DNA of 64,000 bases from assembly GCA_036276735.1 (NCBI GenBank), contig DASUOH010000008.1:1-64000 (forward strand), given 5' to 3'. The position numbers were made by a program, and so were the translations under genes. Positions 47,190 through 55,694 of this stretch are shown piece by piece. Under the pieces are notes generated by a model, which did no database searches, had not been told where the DNA came from, and worked only from the letters and a program-made list of their open reading frames with translations. Source of the stretch: VRUE01 sp036276735 (GTDB taxonomy: Bacteria; Actinomycetota; Thermoleophilia; Solirubrobacterales; 70-9). The first letter of the stretch is position 1. The number at the start of each line of letters is the position of its first letter.

Positions 47190-47957
47190 GTGAGCCGCCG
47201 CAACCTGGCGACGATCGGCGCGATCGTCGACCGCTCCAAGAACGAGCTGCTGCGGGTGCCCGGGGCCGCGATCCCGGGGGTGCTGGCGCCGACGATCTTC
47301 TTCCTCGGCCTCAACGGCGCCTTCGGCAACCTGACCCAGCTGACTGGCTTCGAAACTGACAGCTACGCCAGCTTCCTCGTCCCGGTCAGCGTCCTGCAGG
47401 GCGCCGGCTTCACCGGCGCGGCAACCGGAGTCAATCTGGCCCGCGACATCGAGGGCGGTTGGCTCGACCGCCTGCTCGTCTCCCCCGCCCCCCGCTGGGT
47501 GCTCCTTACCGGCATGGTGGTCGCCGCCGCCCTGCGCGCCTTCATCCCGGCAACCGCGGTGCTCGCGGTCGCCTTCGCGGTCGGCGCCCACTGGCCGGGG
47601 CTCGACGGCCTCGTGCTCGCCTACGCGATGGTCGCCGCGACGGCAGCCGTTGCGGCCTGTTACGCGATCGCCCTCGCCCTCCGCTACAAGAGCCAGTCGG
47701 CGGCGCCGCTGATGCAGGCGGGGATGCTCGCCCTGATCCTGATGACGACGGCTTACGCGCCGCTGCACCTGCTCGAAGGCTGGCTTCAGGACATCGCCGA
47801 GGTGAATCCGATGACCCCGGTCGTCGACGCGGTGCGCCAGGGCTTCCTCGGCACGGTCGGCTGGACCGAGAGCTGGCACGGCCTGCTCGCCGTGCTCGGC
47901 ATGCTCGTCGTCATGGCCGCGCTGTCCCTGCGCGGGATGAAACGGATTACCGCGTAG
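47190..47957 (+). CDS. ABC-2 permease 2 (255 aa)
   Basis: Similar six-helix ABC-2 subunit: SKNELLRVPGAAIPGVLAPT, LARDIEGGWLDRLLVSPAPR, VTPVVDAVRQGFLG region (MTPVVDAVRQGF). One base separates it from permease 1. The heterodimeric DrrB/DrrC-like architecture points to export of lipids or drugs. Its TAG stop lies in the arm of structured element copy C. Confidence 0.88.
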   Translation: MSRRNLATIGAIVDRSKNELLRVPGAAIPGVLAPTIFFLGLNGAFGNLTQLTGFETDSYASFLVPVSVLQGAGFTGAATGVNLARDIEGGWLDRLLVSPAPRWVLLTGMVVAAALRAFIPATAVLAVAFAVGAHWPGLDGLVLAYAMVAATAAVAACYAIALALRYKSQSAAPLMQAGMLALILMTTAYAPLHLLEGWLQDIAEVNPMTPVVDAVRQGFLGTVGWTESWHGLLAVLGMLVVMAALSLRGMKRITA

Positions 47958-48040
47958 AAATAGTCGGTTGGCAAGGACGCAGGGAGCGTGGCGTGCTCTG
48001 CACGCGAGCGACCGAGGACACAGCCAGGCGGCTATTTATA
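47955..48040 (+). ncRNA. Convergent-junction structured element, copy C
   Basis: The arms TAGAAATAG (47955-47963) and CTATTTATA (48032-48040) pair at 8 of 9 positions. Inside are GGCAAGGACGCAGGGAG (47970-47986) and CGACCGAGGAC (48009-48019), identical to the blocks of copy A. The inner hairpin is shorter (22 nt, GCGTG-ctctg-CACGC). The 5' arm starts with the TAG of permease 2 and the 3' arm contains the TAG of infA on the other strand. Confidence 0.6.
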
Positions 48041-48250
48041 CCGGTAGGTGATTCGACCTCTGTCGAGGTCATAAGGCGACAGCTCGATCTTTACGCGGTC
48101 GCCGGGCAGGATGCGGATGTAGTGGCGGCGCATCTTGCCGGAGATGTGACCGAGCACCTCGTGATCGTTGTCGAGTTTGACCCGGAACATCGTGTTGGGG
48201 AGGGCTTCGGTTATCTCGCCCTCCATCTCGATCTTCTCCTCTTTGCCCAT
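48032..48250 (-). CDS. infA: Translation initiation factor IF-1 (72 aa)
   Basis: The S1-like OB fold of IF-1: EEKIEMEGEITEALPNTMFR, VKLDNDHEVLGHISGKMRRH, YIRILPGDRVKIELSPYDLD and RGRITYRYK. The length of 72 residues is exact for the family. It lies apart from the ribosomal protein cluster and next to a CCA-like gene. ATG start at 48250 chosen; the longer frame has no IF-1 homology upstream. Confidence 0.97.
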   Translation of the reverse strand: MGKEEKIEMEGEITEALPNTMFRVKLDNDHEVLGHISGKMRRHYIRILPGDRVKIELSPYDLDRGRITYRYK

Positions 48251-48293
48251 GCAGCGGGAGCGTATCCGACGGGACACCACATTCGCGCGGCGC

Positions 48294-49715
48294 TCACCCA
48301 CGCACGGCGCGGGCGTGGGCGATCGCCTCGGCCGGCGTCGACACCTCCCCCGCATACTGGGCCGCCTCCAACTCGCGGAGCAGCTCGCCCAACTCTGGCC
48401 CAGGAGCGATGCCCAGGGCGCTCGCGAGCTCGTCGCCGCGCACGAGCGGCGCCGACGGTCCTTCACGGTGCCAGTCGAGCGCCGCGGCGAGCATCTCGCG
48501 GGCGAGGTCGAGGTGAGCCTGGATCGCCTCGTCGGTTGCGAAAGGACCGCTGCCGCGTGCCGAGAGACGGTCGGCGATCGTCAGCAGCGTGACGTCGGGA
48601 GCGACCGGCTCGGTGGCTCGCAGGTACTCGTGGACGCGGCGCGGCGGCAGCGGTGCCTCGTGAACGAGGAAGCCGAGGCGCAGGTGATGGCGGGTGAGGC
48701 CCTGCAGGTGATGGGTGATCCGCCGCCCGGCGCGCAGCCGAGAACAAATGGCGGTGACGATCTCGGCCCCGTCGCGATCGTGGCCGACGAAGGTGACGTA
48801 GCCATCCCGTTCGCCGCGCGTCGCCGGCTTGCCGACGTCGTGCAGGAGGGCGCCGAAGCGGAGCGCGGTGCCGCGGGTCATCTCCTCGGCGAGCGGCTCG
48901 GCAAGGAGGTCGGCGACCTCGGCGGCGCGCGATCCGGCGAAGCGCTCCAGATCCGCCTCGACCTCGAGCGTCTGCTCCAGCACCGCCATCGTGTGGCCGT
49001 GGACGTCGAGGTGATGGTTCGGACCCTGCTCGACGCCGTGCAGCGCCTCCAACTCGGGCAGCACGCTGGCGGTCAGCCCGAGCTCGTCGAGCAGCGCCAT
49101 CCCCCGCAGGGGATCCGGACCGCCGACGAGCCGACGCAGCTCGGCGAGCTGGCGCTCGCCCGCCGGCGCGGCGGCGCGCGGCGCTTCGCGACGGGCCAGC
49201 GCAGCGGTTTGCGGCTCGATCTCGAGGCTCAGATCGGCGGCTAGTCGAGCGACGCGCAGCAGGCGCAGCGGGTCGGCGGCGAAGCTCCCCTCTGCGACCA
49301 CGCGCAGCAGGCGCTGGTCCAGATCACCGAGCCCGCCGTGGGGGTCGACCGGCTCGCCGCCGGCGAGCGGCACGGCCACCGCGCCAAGCGTGAAGTCGCG
49401 CGCCGCCAGGTCGGCCTCGATCGTCTCGCCGCGCAGCGCCGTCGCGTCGACCTGCCAGGACCGGTCGGCAGCGACGGCACGCCAGGTGGCGAACTCGGCC
49501 GAGAGCTCGAACGAGTGCCCACCGCCCTCGCGAGCGATCGCCTTGGCGGCTCTCGCCGGGTCGCCGGCGAGGGCGAGATCGAGGTCCGTCACCTCTCTGC
49601 CCAGAGCGGCGTCGCGCACCGCGCCACCGACGATCCAAGCCTCGCCCTGGCCGGCCAGCGCCCGCCTCGCCAGGCCGACCAGCGGCGAGGCGGAGAGGGC
49701 CTGGGCGACGCTCAC
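48294..49715 (-). CDS. CCA/poly(A) polymerase-type nucleotidyltransferase with HD domain (473 aa)
   Basis: The head domain carries GEAWIVGGAVRDAALGREVT and DLDLAL (class II Pol-beta motif GGxVRD...DxD), followed by RDFTLGAVAV and LRLLRVARLAADL. The central part has an HD domain (HHLDVHGHTMAVLEQ, LLHDVGKPATR, VGHDRDGAEI). This is the bacterial CCA-adding or PcnB-like architecture; the precise nucleotide specificity cannot be read off. Overlaps the alr stop by 4 bp. Confidence 0.88.
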   Translation of the reverse strand: MSVAQALSASPLVGLARRALAGQGEAWIVGGAVRDAALGREVTDLDLALAGDPARAAKAIAREGGGHSFELSAEFATWRAVAADRSWQVDATALRGETIEADLAARDFTLGAVAVPLAGGEPVDPHGGLGDLDQRLLRVVAEGSFAADPLRLLRVARLAADLSLEIEPQTAALARREAPRAAAPAGERQLAELRRLVGGPDPLRGMALLDELGLTASVLPELEALHGVEQGPNHHLDVHGHTMAVLEQTLEVEADLERFAGSRAAEVADLLAEPLAEEMTRGTALRFGALLHDVGKPATRGERDGYVTFVGHDRDGAEIVTAICSRLRAGRRITHHLQGLTRHHLRLGFLVHEAPLPPRRVHEYLRATEPVAPDVTLLTIADRLSARGSGPFATDEAIQAHLDLAREMLAAALDWHREGPSAPLVRGDELASALGIAPGPELGELLRELEAAQYAGEVSTPAEAIAHARAVRG

Positions 49716-50818
49716 TCCTCGACCCTCGGCACCCGCGCCGAGATGCCGCAGGTGATCTCGTAGTTGATCGTGCCTAGCGAGGAGGCCAGCTCCTCGACGC
49801 GGATCGACTCCGCGCCCTGCGTACCGATCAACACCGCCTCGTCGCCGCGCTCGACGTCGGTGTCCGGCCCGAGGTCGACCGTCACGTTGTCCATCGAGAC
49901 GGTCCCGACCAACGGGTAGCGGCGGCCGCGAATCAGGACCTCTGCATTGTTGGAGAGACCGCGCCGCACCCCGTCGCCGTAGCCGAGCGGCAGCACGCCC
50001 ACCCAGGTCGGCTCGGGAGCGCGCCAGGTGCGCCCGTAGCCGGCGCTGTCGCCGGCCTCGAAGCGCTTCACCTCGGCGACATAGGAGCGCAGCGAAAGCG
50101 CCGGGGTAAGGCCGCGCTCGCCCGGATCGCCCTGGAAGGGGTCGAGCCCGTAGACCGCAACCCCGCAGCGGGCCATGTCGAAGTGAGCGCGGCGCTCCCG
50201 AAAGACCGCGGCGCTGTTGGCGGCGTGGGCGATGAGCGTCGGCAGCTCCGCTTTCGCGGCCTCGACGAGCGTCGTGAAGCGCTCGAGCTGCTCGTAGAAG
50301 AAGTCCGAGTCCGGTTCGTCTGCGGTCGCGAAGTGGGTCCAGACGCCGGCCGGCTCCACGTACGGTGTCTCGGCACAGAGCCGCAGCAGATTCAGCACCT
50401 CGCCGGCGTCGCGGTTGCCGAGCCGGCCCATGCCGCTGTCGAACTTGACGTGGACGGGGACCGGGCGCTCGAGCACCCGGGCGCGATCGGCGACCACCGT
50501 GAGGAAGTCGTGATGCCAGACCGTGACCGCCGAGCCCGCGGCAAGCGCCGTGTCGAGCTCGGTCGGGGTCATCGCCCCCATCGTCAGCAGCGGTATGTCG
50601 GGCAGCGCCCGCGCCAGCCTCGAAGCCTCGACCGCGGTGGCCACGGCGAGCCGGGTGGCGCCGCCGGCGATCGCCGCCGCCGCGCAGACGTCGGCGCCGT
50701 GGCCGTAGCCGTCCGCCTTGACGACCGCGCAGAGCTCAGCCTCGCCCAGCTCAGCCTTGAGGCGGGCGCAGTTGCGCTCCACCGCGTGGCTGTCGATCCG
50801 GGCGACCGCCCGCGCCAT
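49712..50818 (-). CDS. alr: Alanine racemase (368 aa)
   Basis: PLP lysine K34 in AVVKADGYGHGAD, VKFDSGMGRLG, AHAANSAA, and the C-terminal domain with YGRTWRAPEPTWVGVLPLGY and then GDGVRRGLSN, which holds the catalytic Tyr region, followed by VGTVSMDNVTVDLG. Interconverts L- and D-alanine for peptidoglycan. It follows the CBS gene by 2 bp on the same strand; the nucleotidyltransferase gene overlaps its end. Confidence 0.95.
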   Translation of the reverse strand: MARAVARIDSHAVERNCARLKAELGEAELCAVVKADGYGHGADVCAAAAIAGGATRLAVATAVEASRLARALPDIPLLTMGAMTPTELDTALAAGSAVTVWHHDFLTVVADRARVLERPVPVHVKFDSGMGRLGNRDAGEVLNLLRLCAETPYVEPAGVWTHFATADEPDSDFFYEQLERFTTLVEAAKAELPTLIAHAANSAAVFRERRAHFDMARCGVAVYGLDPFQGDPGERGLTPALSLRSYVAEVKRFEAGDSAGYGRTWRAPEPTWVGVLPLGYGDGVRRGLSNNAEVLIRGRRYPLVGTVSMDNVTVDLGPDTDVERGDEAVLIGTQGAESIRVEELASSLGTINYEITCGISARVPRVEE

Positions 50819-50820
50819 CG

Positions 50821-51279
50821 CTACTCGACGAGCGCGGCGAGCGCGTCCGCCCGGGTCACGAGGCCGAGCAGCCGGCCCTCGTCGTCGACCACGGGCAGGT
50901 GGTTGTGGTGCTTCTCGGCGATCCTCCGCGCCACCGTCTCGGCGCTCGAGTAGTCGTTGACGACGACCGGATCGGTGGTCATCAGCTCCGAGACCTTGGT
51001 CGCGAAGGCCTTCTCCAGCCGCTCCTCGAAACCCTTCATCGAGCCGACGAAGACGATGCCGCCCATGATGTTCAGGTAGTGCGGTAGGTGCAGGTCGGCT
51101 TCCTCCTCGCCCAGGACCAGGTCGGATTCGCTGACGATGCCGACCACGCGGCGGTCCTCGTCGATGACCGGGATCGCGCCCTTGTCGGTCTTGGCGAGCA
51201 ACTCGACGGCCGCGCGGGCGTCCGACTCAGGCGAGACCGCCGGCGTCTTGGGATCCATGATCTCCGCTGCCGTTTTCAC
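50821..51279 (-). CDS. CBS-domain protein with inserted loop (152 aa)
   Basis: Two CBS modules: TAAEIMDPKTPAVSPESDAR with AAVELLAKTDKGAIPVID and GIVSESDLVL, then VSELMTTDPVVVNDYSSAET, AEKHHNHLPVVDDEGRLLGL and VTRADALAALVE. Between them is a 45-residue insert (HLPHYLNIMGGIVFVGSMKG), as in CBS proteins of the bacterial YtoI-like group. GTG start. Adenine-nucleotide sensor, target unknown. Confidence 0.88.
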   Translation of the reverse strand: MKTAAEIMDPKTPAVSPESDARAAVELLAKTDKGAIPVIDEDRRVVGIVSESDLVLGEEEADLHLPHYLNIMGGIVFVGSMKGFEERLEKAFATKVSELMTTDPVVVNDYSSAETVARRIAEKHHNHLPVVDDEGRLLGLVTRADALAALVE

Positions 51280-51289
51280 CGGCGCGAGG

Positions 51290-52825
51290 TTATTCGACCG
51301 GCGCGTCGGGGCGCAGGCCAATGGGAATCGCGTCGATCACGTCGGTCGCGATCACCGACTCGGCGGCGCCGATCCGTGCCGCCGCCTCGCGGCCCGCGCG
51401 GGCATGTGCGAGGACCGCGGCGCAAGCAGCGGCGAACGGCTCGAGCCCGCGGCCGAGCAGCGCGGCGACCAGCCCGGAGAGCACGTCGCCGCTGCCGGCG
51501 GTCGCGAGCGCCGGCGCGGAGAGGGTGTTGACGGCGACCCGCTTGCCATCGGTGACGATCGTGTCGTCGCCCTTCAGCACGACGATGGCGTCCGCCGCCT
51601 CGGCCGCCTCGCGGGCGGCGGCGAGGCGCTGCGTATCAACCTCCGCCGACGCTCGCCCGAGCAGCCGACCCAGCTCGCCCGCGTGCGGGGTGAGGATCGT
51701 CGCGGCGCTCCGCGCGGCAATCGCGTCGAGGCGGCCGGCGAAGGCATTGAGCCCGTCGGCATCGATGACCAGCGGCGCCTCGATCGCGCCGATGACCTCG
51801 TGGGCGAGGGTCACCGAGCCGGGGTCGCGACCGAGGCCGGGACCGAAGACACCCGCCGAGGCGCGCTCGAAGACGCGCAGCAGCGGCTTTGCCGCCGCGG
51901 GGGCCAGGCAGCCGTCGCCGCCCGGACAGCCGACCGACATCACCTCGGGCTGCCCCTGCTCGAAGATCGCCTCCAAGTCGGCCGGCACGACCACGGTCGC
52001 GTAGCCGGCGCCGGCGCGGATCGCCGCCTGCGAGGCCATCCGCACAGCGCCGGTGAGGCCGCGCGAGCCGCCGGCGATTGCCACCTGGCCGGAGCTGAAC
52101 TTGGTCGAGTGCGGGCCACGGGGCGGCGCGAGGGCGAGGACGGACGGTTCGATCTCGCCAGGGACCGGCTCGCCAGGGGGGCCGTCCGGGATGCCGATCG
52201 GAGCCACGAGCAGGGCGCCGGTGTGCCACTTGCCCGGCGCGACCCGGTGGCCGAGCTTCGCGGCGTGGAAGCTGACGGTGAGGTCGGCGGCGACGGCTAT
52301 CCCGTCCACCGCGCCGCTCGATGCGTCGACGCCGGAGGCGACGTCGCAAGCCACGACGGGCGCCCCACAGCCGTTGATCGCCTCGAGCGCGGCGGCGGCC
52401 GGATCGCGGGGCACGCCCGAGAAGCCGGTGCCGAAGACCGCGTCGACCACCGCGCCGGAGCCGTCCAGGCGTGATCCCAGCTCGTCGCCGAGATGCTCGA
52501 CGTGGACGCCCGTGCCGTCCAGGCGCTCCAGGTTCGCCGCGGCGTCGCCGCTCAGCTCCGCCGCCGGCCAGAGCAGCAGCGCCTCGACCTCGTAGCCCGC
52601 CTCGGCCAGGTAGCGCGCCGCGACCAAGCCGTCACCGCCGTTGTTCCCCTTGCCGCAGACGACCCGCACCGGTCCCTGCGGCTCCAGCTCCCCAACCGCC
52701 CCGGCGACCGCCCGGCCCGCCGCCTCCATCAGCTCCAACGACGGCACGCCCTGTTCCTCGATAGCCCAACGGTCGACGACTCGCATCCCGTCGGCGTCGT
52801 AGAGCGGTCTGAGCCACGGCTCCAT
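51290..52825 (-). CDS. nnr: Bifunctional NAD(P)HX epimerase/dehydratase (511 aa)
   Basis: The N-terminal YjeF domain (VVCGKGNNGGDGLVAARYLA, DAVFGTGFSGVPRDP, ACDVASGVDASSG) is fused to an ADP-dependent dehydratase domain (ILTPHAGELGRLLG, IVLKGDDTIVTDGKRVAVNT, GSGDVLSGLVAALLGRG). It repairs hydrated NAD(P)H. Fusion and length are as in E. coli YjeF/Nnr. ATG start at 52825. Confidence 0.95.
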   Translation of the reverse strand: MEPWLRPLYDADGMRVVDRWAIEEQGVPSLELMEAAGRAVAGAVGELEPQGPVRVVCGKGNNGGDGLVAARYLAEAGYEVEALLLWPAAELSGDAAANLERLDGTGVHVEHLGDELGSRLDGSGAVVDAVFGTGFSGVPRDPAAAALEAINGCGAPVVACDVASGVDASSGAVDGIAVAADLTVSFHAAKLGHRVAPGKWHTGALLVAPIGIPDGPPGEPVPGEIEPSVLALAPPRGPHSTKFSSGQVAIAGGSRGLTGAVRMASQAAIRAGAGYATVVVPADLEAIFEQGQPEVMSVGCPGGDGCLAPAAAKPLLRVFERASAGVFGPGLGRDPGSVTLAHEVIGAIEAPLVIDADGLNAFAGRLDAIAARSAATILTPHAGELGRLLGRASAEVDTQRLAAAREAAEAADAIVVLKGDDTIVTDGKRVAVNTLSAPALATAGSGDVLSGLVAALLGRGLEPFAAACAAVLAHARAGREAAARIGAAESVIATDVIDAIPIGLRPDAPVE

Positions 52826-52871
52826 AAAGGCAGCCTAGTCCGAAGGCCCTGCAATCCATGGATGAGGCAAT

Positions 52872-52923
52872 GACACTTTCAAAACGTCATCGACATGTAG
52901 TTTTGATACTTTTAAAACATCAT
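52872..52923 (+). promoter_or_regulatory. Direct-repeat operator/promoter of the fic gene
   Basis: Two imperfect 19-bp direct repeats, GACACTTTCAAAACGTCAT (52872-52890) and GATACTTTTAAAACATCAT (52905-52923), differ at 4 positions and are spaced 33 bp apart (three helical turns). A further inverted pair TCAAAAC/GTTTTGA lies between. The AT-rich block is unlike the flanking DNA and the second repeat includes the ATG of fic, so binding would block initiation. Probably autoregulated via the winged-helix-like C-terminus of Fic or by another factor. Confidence 0.55.
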
Positions 52924-54094
52924 GATCTTCCAGACCCCCGAATTGAGAGAAGACGAGCAGGAAGTCTTAGCGCTGCTCTCCCAACAGCGCGACGACCTGC
53001 GCGACCGCGTCGCGGAGCCGCGCCGGTGGAACGGCAACCTGCGGCGGATGTCCTTTGCGCGCGCCGTCCAGGGCTCCAACAGCATCGAGGGCTACAACGC
53101 CTCCCTCGACGACGTCATCGCGGCCGTCGAGGGCGAGCCGACCATGGACGCCGACGAAGAGACCCAGCACGCGCTGGCCGGCTATCGCGATGCGATGACC
53201 TACGTGCTGCAGATCGCGGAGGACGAAGCGCTGGAGATCGAGGAGGGGCTGATCAAGAGCCTGCACTTCATGATGATCAAGCACGACCTCCGCAAGAACC
53301 CGGGACAGTGGCGTCCCGGCGACATCTACGTGCGGCGGGAGGAGAGCGGAGAGATCGTCTATACCGGGCCGCCGAGCGACGAGGTGCCGGGGCTGATGGA
53401 CGAGCTCCTCCGGGACCTCCGCCGCGATGGAAGCCCGGTTCTGGTCAAAGCCGCGATGGCTCACCTCAACCTCGTTCTCATCCACCCTTTCAGCGACGGC
53501 AACGGACGGATGGGGCGCTGCCTGCAAACCCTCGTGCTGGCCCGCGACCGCGTCCTGGCGCCGGTCTTCTCGAGCATCGAGGAGTTCCTCGGACGCAACA
53601 CGGAGGCCTACTACGAGGTCCTGGGCGACGTGGGGGCGAGCTCCTGGCACCCGGAGCGGGACGCCCGGCCGTGGCTCCGCTTCTGCCTGCGCGCCCACTA
53701 CATCCAGATCCGCACGATGCTGCGTCGCCGCAAAGAGATCGAGCAGCTCTGGAACGCCTCGGTCGAGCTGGCGGAGCGCAACGGGCTGCCGGAGCGCTGT
53801 GCCGCCGCTCTGATGGACGCCGCCTACGGCTTCCGCATCCGCAGAGGCGGTTACCAGGCTTCGGTCGAGACGGTGGCCGGCGAGGAGATCAGCGAGCAGA
53901 CGGCCACGCGGGATCTGAAGGCGATGGTCGAGCTGGGACTTCTCGAACCGATCGGCGAGCGACGGGCCCGCCATTACGTCGCCGCGGATGAGACCGAGAA
54001 CCTATGGCGGCGGATCCGAGCGGAGCGACCGCCGATAGGAAATGACGACCCGTTTGAGATCGTGCACAAGCGACGCCAGCTCAGCTTGACCTGA
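52922..54094 (+). CDS. Fic-domain protein (probable AMPylase) (390 aa)
   Basis: The Fic motif HPFSDGNGRMGR (residues about 191-202) is complete, so AMP transfer from ATP is expected. An N-terminal helix contains the inhibitory motif S-x3-E-G (SNSIEG, near residue 58), making this a class II self-inhibited Fic. The C-terminal region (EISEQTATRDLKAMVELGLL) is winged-helix-like and could bind DNA. Not paired with a separate antitoxin. Preceded by a repeat operator. Confidence 0.92.
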   Translation: MIFQTPELREDEQEVLALLSQQRDDLRDRVAEPRRWNGNLRRMSFARAVQGSNSIEGYNASLDDVIAAVEGEPTMDADEETQHALAGYRDAMTYVLQIAEDEALEIEEGLIKSLHFMMIKHDLRKNPGQWRPGDIYVRREESGEIVYTGPPSDEVPGLMDELLRDLRRDGSPVLVKAAMAHLNLVLIHPFSDGNGRMGRCLQTLVLARDRVLAPVFSSIEEFLGRNTEAYYEVLGDVGASSWHPERDARPWLRFCLRAHYIQIRTMLRRRKEIEQLWNASVELAERNGLPERCAAALMDAAYGFRIRRGGYQASVETVAGEEISEQTATRDLKAMVELGLLEPIGERRARHYVAADETENLWRRIRAERPPIGNDDPFEIVHKRRQLSLT

Positions 54095-54101
54095 GCGCGC
54101 G

Positions 54102-55682
54102 CTACTCGATGCCGACGATCAGCTTCGCGGTGACGCGGTTGCCCTCGGCTTCGGAGCCGATCGCGATTGAGCTGATGTTGCGCAGGTACTTCTTCGCTTC
54201 GCGGAACTCTGAGTCGTTGCCCGTGAGCGACTGAGCAAGGCGCAGGGCCCCGGGACCGTCGACGTAGCCGGTGATCGGCGTCTCGCCGAGCGCTTTCACG
54301 GCCTCCTCGTAAGCCGCCTCGTCCCCGAGCCTGCCGCCTTTCGACGGCTTCAGGGCGAGCGCGGCCGGAACGTTGCCGTAGCCGATCGCGATTCGGTCAT
54401 CCGAGGTCAGCACGACCAACGGCTTTTCGCCGAGGTCGGGGGAGTTGACTTCGAAGCCCGTGGCCTGGCCGTTGCCGCCGTCGAGCTTCCTCACTCCAGC
54501 CGCGCCGAGCCCCGTCAGCAGATCGCCGATGCTCGAGATCGCTTCGGTCGCCTCCTCGGAGCCGTCGGTGGTGAACACCAGCGCGCCTTCCAGCGATTTC
54601 TCGCTGCTGCCGGTAGCGAAGAGGGCGCCGTCCTCGAGCGAGCCGGCAATCGCTTCGAGGTCGATGCCAGCCTGTTTGAGGCCTTTCTTCAGCTGCCCGG
54701 GCGGAACCTCGCCCTCGATTCCCTCTTTGTCGAGTTCGTCGAGCGCTTCGGAGACCTGATCGCCGAAACCGGAGAAGGCAAGCGCCGCGAAGGCCTCGCT
54801 GTCGAGCGATTCGAGCAGCTCGGAGGCGTCGCCGCTGGGCGCTTCCTGGTCGCCGAGGTCGCTGCTGATCAGGACTTCGACCTGGTCGGCGCCGGGGACC
54901 ACGCTGGCGACGGCGGTCGCTTCTTTCGGCTCGATGCCAGCGCTTTCGAAGGCTTTGAGCGCGGTCGGGTCGATCTGGTCGCCCGACTGCTCGATCATCA
55001 GGCCGACGTCGACGTAGATGTCGGCGAGGCTGCCGTCCGTCGCCCCCTCGATCGCGTCGCCGTACGCCGCTTCGTCGGCGAGCGAGTCGCCATTGGTCGC
55101 GTCGACCGCCGCTTTGAAGGCTTTCTCCTCCTCGGCGACGATCACCAGATCGTCGACGATCCCGTAGACGCTCTCGTCGGCCGCGTCGATCTTGTATTCG
55201 ACCCCTTCGTAGGAGGCGTCGTCGATCGGGTCTTTGTCCGCGTCGGCCTGTTTCTCGATGAAGGACTGGGCGGCGTCGGGGTCGGTCGTCTCGATCGCTA
55301 CCCCGAATTGCTGGAAGTCCTCGCCGTCGAACTCGTTGAGGAAGATGCCGGCCCGTTCGCCGAGCCACGGCTCCACGTCGGTCTCGTAGTCGAAGGGTTC
55401 CCCTTCCTCCTCAGCCTCCTCTTCGAGCTTGGAGATGATCTCCGCATCGACGTCGTCAATGCCGGCGATTTTCTGGGCGACTGCCTCGACGTCGCGTTGC
55501 AGCTCGCCTTTGGGACGGATGATCCCTTCGATGAAGATCGGCGAGGTGGGCGGGGCGATGCTCGCCAGCGACGACGCATCGCCACTTCCACCCCCGTCGC
55601 CGCTGTCGCCGCAGCCACCGATGGCGAGGACGAGGACGAGGAGGAGGGAGATTGGGACGCGGCGCTTCAAGCTGCGCGGCAT
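54102..55682 (-). CDS. DUF3352 lipoprotein (526 aa)
   Basis: The signal SLLLVLVLAIGGCGDSGDGG has a lipobox at GGC, so it is an outer-face lipoprotein. The mature part is acidic and repetitive, as DUF3352 proteins are: ADIYVDVGLMIEQSG, EALDELDKEGIEGEVPPGQL, TGFEVNSPDLGEKPLVVLTS. The start ATG at 55682 (MPRSLKRRVP) is preferred to the upstream GTG. Function unknown; the protein may bind peptidoglycan or act as a cell-surface scaffold. Confidence 0.85.
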   Translation of the reverse strand: MPRSLKRRVPISLLLVLVLAIGGCGDSGDGGGSGDASSLASIAPPTSPIFIEGIIRPKGELQRDVEAVAQKIAGIDDVDAEIISKLEEEAEEEGEPFDYETDVEPWLGERAGIFLNEFDGEDFQQFGVAIETTDPDAAQSFIEKQADADKDPIDDASYEGVEYKIDAADESVYGIVDDLVIVAEEEKAFKAAVDATNGDSLADEAAYGDAIEGATDGSLADIYVDVGLMIEQSGDQIDPTALKAFESAGIEPKEATAVASVVPGADQVEVLISSDLGDQEAPSGDASELLESLDSEAFAALAFSGFGDQVSEALDELDKEGIEGEVPPGQLKKGLKQAGIDLEAIAGSLEDGALFATGSSEKSLEGALVFTTDGSEEATEAISSIGDLLTGLGAAGVRKLDGGNGQATGFEVNSPDLGEKPLVVLTSDDRIAIGYGNVPAALALKPSKGGRLGDEAAYEEAVKALGETPITGYVDGPGALRLAQSLTGNDSEFREAKKYLRNISSIAIGSEAEGNRVTAKLIVGIE

Positions 55683-55694
55683 CCTACCCACATC

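Noticed and set aside
55561..55625. GGSGD-rich stretch near the lipobox of the DUF3352 protein as a tandem repeat feature
   Set aside because: It is a short glycine/serine linker after the lipid-attachment cysteine, typical for lipoproteins.
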